Below are positions 58,919 through 64,000 of a stretch of 64,000 nucleotides of DNA, piece after piece. How positions within the stretch are numbered: position 1 is the first letter of the stretch; each line of letters begins with the position of its first letter. The notes under the pieces were generated by a model. That model made no database searches. It was not told where the DNA came from and saw only the letters and a program-made list of their open reading frames with translations. A program made the position numbers and the translations under genes. Origin of the DNA: Cinclus cinclus (lineage: Eukaryota > Chordata > Aves > Passeriformes > Cinclidae). The DNA lies in NCBI RefSeq assembly GCF_963662255.1, contig NC_085059.1:2404501-2468500 (forward strand), written 5' to 3'.

Positions 58919-59443
58919 ATGTTCCCGCTGCCAGCACTCGGTTGTCCCTCGCTCTTCGTTCTGTGCCTTGGTGCTGAGCTGCTCCTGCTGCCTGGACTTT
59001 TCCAGCACTTCTACTGGAGCATCAACGCCAGTAGGATGAGCGCTCCTGTCCCAGCGGAGGTACAGTGCCATACCAGGGAGGGGGGCAGCCCTGACTGCCT
59101 GGGCAGGCTGCAGCCCTGTGGGGATGGATGCTGGGGACAGGGACCCCAAGGGAGATTGTGCTGTCTCATGCAGACTGCCAGAGACACCATTGAGGATATG
59201 GAAGTGGATGAGAAGGACGACACCGAGCCCATGGAAGTTGATGAGCAAGACGACACCGAGCCCATGGAAGTTGATGAGAAGGACGACACCGAGCCCATGG
59301 AAGTTGATGAGCAGGATGACACCGAGCCCATGGAAGTGGATGAAAATGATGAGACTGAGCCCATGGAAGTTGATGAGCAGGATGACACCGAGCCCATGGA
59401 CGTTGATGAGAAGGACAAGGAAGAGCCCCTGGTCCTGGGGTGA
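58919..59443 (+). CDS. Acidic-repeat protein, copy 13 (type A, 174 aa)
   Basis: Consensus type A protein, no private residue seen. Confidence 0.55.
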   Translation: MFPLPALGCPSLFVLCLGAELLLLPGLFQHFYWSINASRMSAPVPAEVQCHTREGGSPDCLGRLQPCGDGCWGQGPQGRLCCLMQTARDTIEDMEVDEKDDTEPMEVDEQDDTEPMEVDEKDDTEPMEVDEQDDTEPMEVDENDETEPMEVDEQDDTEPMDVDEKDKEEPLVLG

Positions 59444-59579
59444 GGATGGAGCCCCAGGAGCAGGACAACCTGATGCTCCCCTGCCCTGCCCTGCCCACAG
59501 GCAGTGCCCAGCCTGGGGCGGGGCTGGCTGGCTCTCCTCAGGGACATGGTGCTCAAGGAAGTCCTGCTCTGCTGCTTCT

Positions 59580-59603
59580 TTCCTTCCTTCCTTCCTTCCT
59601 TCC
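59580..59603 (+). repeat. TTCC microsatellite, 6 repeats, unit 13
   Basis: Perfect run of 6. Confidence 0.95.
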
Positions 59604-59881
59604 CCGATTGACAGGGATAATGGGCATTGATAGGGCCCCGCTGTAAATATGTTCTACATGTTAGAGGGTTTTTATAGGAGCTGTTAGCCTAAAGCTCCTA
59701 GATTGTTCATCTCTAGGTTCTAGATTGTTCCCGTATAGGTCCCAGATTGTTACTGTATAGGTCCCAGGTTGTTGGAGTACTGGTTCCAGATTGTTAAAAG
59801 TATAGTCTTCCATGTAAATAAGTTCTATCCATTGTTGTTAGAAGGATACATGTTCTGGAAATGTTTGGATCACCTTTGTTC

Positions 59882-59887
59882 AATAAA
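59882..59887 (+). terminator. Poly(A) signal, unit 13
   Basis: AATAAA intact. Confidence 0.55.
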
Positions 59888-61423
59888 TACAATTTCTTAT
59901 TAAAACCCCGCCGCTCTTTGCAATTCCTTTGGGCAACCTTTGCACAGTCATGGTTTCAACTTGCTCATGGTTCCTGGGGCTGGAGGTCCCTGGGGGTGCT
60001 GGCACAGCCAGCCCTGGCTGGGGGTCCCTGTGCAGGGAGGTCCCACTGACCCAGCACTGCTGTTCCTGGGGCCCAGCAGTGTCCCCGAGGGCAAAGCTGT
60101 CACCAGCAGAGAGGGAGCTGTGACAGCAGCAGCCCCTGCAGCCACGCCAACAAAGCAAAGGAAACCTCCTGCCACCCTTCCTGCTGCAGCCACTGGGACT
60201 CCTGGGCAGGAGCCAGCATCAGGCACAGGGATGCAACATCCACCTCCATGCTCTGAAGGTCACGACAGCCTTGGCAACTCTGGGACCTGCACCTGGGCTG
60301 CTGCAGGGGCTGATGTTTAAGGCTTGCAGCCTCAAAAACCTCTGGGCTTTGCTTCCCCCGCTGCTTTCCATTGCCCTGTGCCCAGGATCCTCACCCTGAC
60401 CGTGTTCCCCACTCCCTGAGCATCCCCATCACAGGGGGCACTGGCAAATCCCGCACGCTTCACAAAACAAACTCCCCCACAGTAACCAAACCACTCTTTG
60501 GTCAGAGGGTGCCAAGGGGAAGCTCAGCACCAGCTGCCGTTTAAAGCATGCTTTCAAAAGTGGCTTCAGGCACTCTGGCAGTGCCTGCTGTGCAGCTGAG
60601 GCTGTGGGGACACAGCACTGGCTCAGGCCAGCCCTCAGCCCCTCACAGCTCATGCCAAGGGCCCAGCTCACAAAGCAGTTTCATACCACTTGCAGCAGCT
60701 ATTTCAAAGGCCTAAATGTCATTCACAGGAGCCATTTAGGTGCCATGTAGGTGCCAATTCAGTGTCGGTGTCCTGGCATGAGAAGCCATGACGGGGCCTC
60801 TGCATGTGCACTCAGGGCACTTCCACTGCCATCCCAAAGGGATCACAAAGGACAGGGCTCTTCTTTCAGCACTGCTGAGCTCCTCACCCAGCATTTAAAT
60901 CTCAGGAAGAGACAAGAATTGAGTGCACCAGGGAAGCTGGCCTCCAAGAAAAGGCATCAATCCCACGGCCCACCCAAGCCAACGGCCTGCATGTCTGTAC
61001 CTTCTCCTCCTTCTCTCTTCTCTGCTGTCACTTTGCCCGTTCTCTCTGTCCGGGAGCTTGGCCTCTCAGACAAATAAAAGATGTGCATCCTCACGTAGCC
61101 ACTGCATAGATGTCTTACAGAATTGTCCCTTCTTCCCCGACAGCTGCAAATCCTACCGCTGCCAGACCTCATCCCTTGCTCCCACTAAGGGAGAGAAGAC
61201 TTTCCATTCTAATTCATTGTCCAGCTCTAAGTCAACTACCCAGTCAGTAGAAATAGCTGTGAAATCCCCTCCACCAACCTGCCACAAGAGCTACAGCTGC
61301 GGAGGGGGAAACAGCAAACTCCCACCCCCACCACTGCTTTGGACTCCTTACCAGCTAAAATATATCCCACTCCTGCGATTATTTCTTTTAACCACAGCTA
61401 CAATCTATTGGAATCAATTAAAC

Positions 61424-61655
61424 ACAAGATCACAGAATGGGCTGGGTGCAAAGGAACCTTCAGTGCCACCCAGTGCAAGCTCTGCCACGGCAGGGACACC
61501 TCCCACTGTCCCACGCTGCTCCAGCCTGGCCTTGGGCACTGCCAGGGATCCAGGGGCAGCCACAGCTGCTCTGGGCACCCTGTGCCAGCCCTGCCCACCC
61601 TGCCAGGGAACAAGTCCTGCCCCATATCCCATCTGAAGCTGCTCCCAGTGCAAAG
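61424..61655 (-). mobile_element. CR1 LINE 3' end, minus strand, unit 13
   Basis: Amplified copy; no indels. Confidence 0.88.
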
Positions 61656-63278
61656 AGGTGTCACTGCATGGCCTTGGGATGATGGATCAAGAGAAAGCCC
61701 CAGGCTTTGAGCAGAGCCCCCAGTGCCTGTGCTGGGGACGTGCCACCCACCTGCCCCGCAAGCACTCAGCTGCCTCGCAGCCAAAAGGAGTGTCCAACAG
61801 GCAAAGTACTCCCAGAGGATCAAGCCCTGGTCACTGCACCAATGACAAGGTCTTTATTGGGAAGAAATGTCAAAGCACAGCGACATTTCTTTTCCAAGCA
61901 GGAGACGCTGATCCTGGTGCGGCACCGCAGGCATGCTGTTATTGCTGGTCCTCAATTCATCCCTTTATCAGCTGCAGGGCCACCAGGACAGGCTTTGGTC
62001 TCCCAGGCCAGCGCTGAGGGACACTGCTGTCCCCACCAGCTGTCCCCAGCCCTGGGTGCTGTCCCCGCCAGGGCTGTCCCCAGCCCTGTGTGCCCGAGCC
62101 TCTGCAGCCCAAAGCACCTGGAGATCCCCCTGAGCATCAGCGATCAGGGCCGCTGCAATCAGCCTGCTGACCCAAAATCCCAAGTCCTGCCACAAGAAAA
62201 GCAGCTGATGCATCGATACCTTGGAATTACATGTCTCAATGCAAGGACAGGAAGCACCCCTATGCCACCAAATCATTGCTAAGGGCTTGCAAGCCTCAAC
62301 CCGCAGATTTCAGCGTTGCACACACAGTCAGGGCAAGGGTAAATCCACACAGAAATGACACAGAAATTCCAAAACACACATCTTGTTGGTCTTGACGCCT
62401 TTCTTGTTGGCTCAAGGGCTGTTTCTGTGGGCCACGCTTGCACAGAAAGAAAGAAAGGAAGTGCAGCTGCTGAAGAACATCTCCATGCCCTCAGCAGGTT
62501 TTGGTGCCTTTGCTGCAGGGCCGCTCCTGTCAGAGCCCCCTCTCTGCTGCTGACGCCTTTGCTCTTGGCGACACCAGCCCAGGAACACCAGCAGGGCCCA
62601 GGGCTGGGTCAGGGGGACCCCCCTGTGCACAGGGACTCCCAGCCCCGTGGCTGTGCCAGCACCCCCAGAAACACCAAGATCTGGCAGCACTTTGCTCCGC
62701 TGCTCTTTCCGGACACGCAACCATCTCCTTCCTTTGCCATCGCAGGAAAATTCAACCTCTACCTCAGCCAAAGACCATTTCCCACACATGGCTGCTCAGA
62801 AATGTTCTTCTGCACTTCCTCCACCAAAAACACCCCCGCATGCCCAGAAGAGATCCCAGGGCCATCAGGATACCCTCCACAAACACTGCACAGGCACCCA
62901 GGACCATGGGCTTTCCATCTCTGCCATTCAGGCTCCCTGCGCTGCTCCTGTTCATTTTCTCCTCCTCTCTCCATCACTTTGGGAGCCACAGAGCTCCCAG
63001 GCTTTGGCAATTCCCAAGGCCAGTGCTGTGCATGGCTTGTTGGACACCCCCGGGGCTGTGGACTGTGGACTGACATCCCTGTGGTGTTTCAGAGAAGCTG
63101 TTGAGAACCACAGCAAGCCACCAAGTTACTGAGCCTACTAGAACACCTCCCCAAGAGTAAAAGCTGAAAAAGTTGGGGCTGCTGAGGAACGAGAGCTGAA
63201 GCTTGTGTGGCAAGCTCAGAGCACATTCACAGTGAATGAAAGGTGGAAGAAGGAGCGTGACTCTTCCTCAGGAAGTGT

Positions 63279-63532
63279 ACTGATGGGACAAGGGGGAATG
63301 GGATCAAACGGAAAGAGAGTTGGAAGAGATTTGATGCTGGAAAGAAGTTCTTTAATGTGAGGCTGCTTGTCCCTGACACAGGGACCTGTGCACATGTGGG
63401 TGCCCCATCCCCAGCAACATCCAAGGCCACGTTGGACAGGGTTGAAGTGCTGGGAGGTTGCTCAGGTTGGAACCAGATGATTTTTAGGGTCCCTTCCAAG
63501 CCAAACCACTCAAGGATTTGATGGTTCCATGA
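63279..63532 (+). mobile_element. CR1 LINE 3' end, unit 14
   Basis: Has the gaggttgc variant of units 5 and 7 but the common caaggattt, a recombinant combination. Confidence 0.85.
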
Positions 63533-63696
63533 CGTCCATCTCCAAGGGAGGAGTGGCCCTGAAGCTTCTGTGACATCACGGAGCCTGGAGTGCTCCAGGT
63601 GGAAGGTCCAGGGCCTGGAGACCAGCACAACAGACAGTTCACCTGCTGCCAGCACTCAGTTCTCCCCCACTCTTTGCTCTCTGCCACGGTGCCAAG

Positions 63697-64000
63697 ATGT
63701 TCCCGCTGCCAGCACTCGGTTGTCCCTCGCTCTTCGTTCTGTGCCTTGGTGCTGAGCTGCTCCTGCTGCCTGGACTTTTCCAGCACTTCTACTGGAGCAT
63801 CAACGCCAGTAGGATGAGCGCTCCTGTCCCAGCGGAGGTACAGTGCCATACCAGGGAGGGGGGCAGCCCTGACTGCCTGGGCAGGCTGCAGCCCTGTGGG
63901 GATGGATGCTGGGGACAGGGACCCCAAGGGAGATTGTGCTGTCTCATGCAGACTGCCAGAGACACCATTGAGGATATGGAAGTGGATGAGAAGGACGACA
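63697..64000 (+). CDS. Acidic-repeat protein, copy 14 (partial, 5' end)
   Basis: The first 101 codons and one base are present, ending inside the first acidic repeat at the window edge. Residues seen match the consensus (I35, G55, Cys71, I91). Confidence 0.5.
   Translation, partial: MFPLPALGCPSLFVLCLGAELLLLPGLFQHFYWSINASRMSAPVPAEVQCHTREGGSPDCLGRLQPCGDGCWGQGPQGRLCCLMQTARDTIEDMEVDEKDD

Larger units (their letters stand above)
57315..62092 (+). repeat. Array unit 13 (4778 bases, type A)
   Basis: Closest to unit 12 by shared private variants. 6 TTCC repeats; minisatellite 62025-62090; putative intron 59440-59500. Arms 57735-57897 and 59981-60141; CR1 at 58501-58754 (+) and 61424-61655 (-). Confidence 0.97.
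1..64000. repeat. Macrosatellite: head-to-tail array of ~4.8 kb units
   Basis: The whole window is a direct tandem array of 13 complete units and one partial unit, all in the same orientation. Successive unit lengths are 4769, 4784, 4812, 4806, 4769, 4773, 4751, 4753, 4757, 4781, 4777, 4782 and 4778 bases. The first 1604 bases of every unit have the same length up to the candidate start codon, so no net indel occurs there. No unique flank appears at either end, so true copy number exceeds 13.4. Each unit carries one candidate gene, two CR1 fragments, an inverted-repeat pair and three short tandem repeats. The periodicity is directly visible; that copies arose by unequal exchange or conversion is inference. 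Confidence 0.99.
62093..64000 (+). repeat. Array unit 14 (partial, first 1908 bases)
   Basis: Cut by the window end inside the first acidic repeat of the gene. It contains the left inverted-repeat arm (62513-62675) and the plus CR1 (63279-63532). A gaggttgc variant at about 63458 is shared with units 5 and 7. Subtype cannot be decided because the diagnostic second 33-base repeat is missing. Confidence 0.96.

Noticed and set aside
1..64000. The whole array as an assembly artefact
   Set aside because: Unit-specific variants, differing TTCC numbers and shared variants between neighbours indicate real distinct copies, although exact order and number need read support.

Overview
The window is one head-to-tail tandem array. 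A unit of about 4.75-4.81 kb is repeated 13 times in full, and a 14th copy is cut by the window end. Taking base 1 as the arbitrary phase, copies begin at 1, 4770, 9554, 14366, 19172, 23941, 28714, 33465, 38218, 42975, 47756, 52533, 57315 and 62093. No unique flanking DNA is seen, so the array runs past both ends. By eye the copies are nearly identical (scattered single-base differences, roughly 1% or less; not computed). The DNA is vertebrate and most likely avian: every unit holds two degraded 3' ends of CR1 LINEs, the dominant LINE of birds and other sauropsids, and the sequence is GC-rich with eukaryotic poly(A) signals and splice-like sites. I cannot name the species or chromosome.

Layout of one unit (copy 1 coordinates): unassigned GC-rich DNA (1-420); left arm of an imperfect inverted repeat (421-583); unassigned DNA (584-1186); CR1 3' end on + (1187-1440); a short segment with two CRE-like sites (1438-1486); a candidate gene on + (ATG 1605, stop 2127-2129); a possible 61-base intron (2126-2186); a TTCC microsatellite (2266-2289); a 3'UTR-like segment with two Pumilio-type sites, a CPE-like site, a 22-23 base degenerate minisatellite and AATAAA (2328-2590); right arm of the inverted repeat (2667-2827); unassigned DNA (2828-4098); CR1 3' end on - (4099-4330); a perfect hairpin beside a minus-strand AATAAA (4528-4566); and a 34-base GC minisatellite (4700-4767).

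The candidate gene encodes an unrecognised protein of 174 or 163 residues: a hydrophobic N-terminus, a Cys-rich middle, and 7 or 6 copies of an acidic 11-residue repeat built on MEVDE...EP. It is open in all 13 complete copies. Type A copies (1-4, 7, 10-13) have 7 repeats and end LVLG; type B copies (5, 6, 8, 9) have 6 repeats and end VILG. The array is thus a coding macrosatellite, comparable in scale to human RS447/USP17 or D4Z4/DUX4. CRE-like sites upstream and Pumilio/CPE-like sites downstream suggest, but do not prove, germline expression.

All net length differences between units are explained by five indel sites: TTCC number (6-14), the 33-base coding repeat, the 34-base minisatellite, a 5-base change in the putative intron, and an 11-base loss in copy 1. 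Neighbouring copies share private variants, as expected from unequal exchange. Whether the protein is made is not settled: copy-to-copy substitutions show no clear purifying selection, although variation among the internal 33-base repeats is biased to third codon positions.
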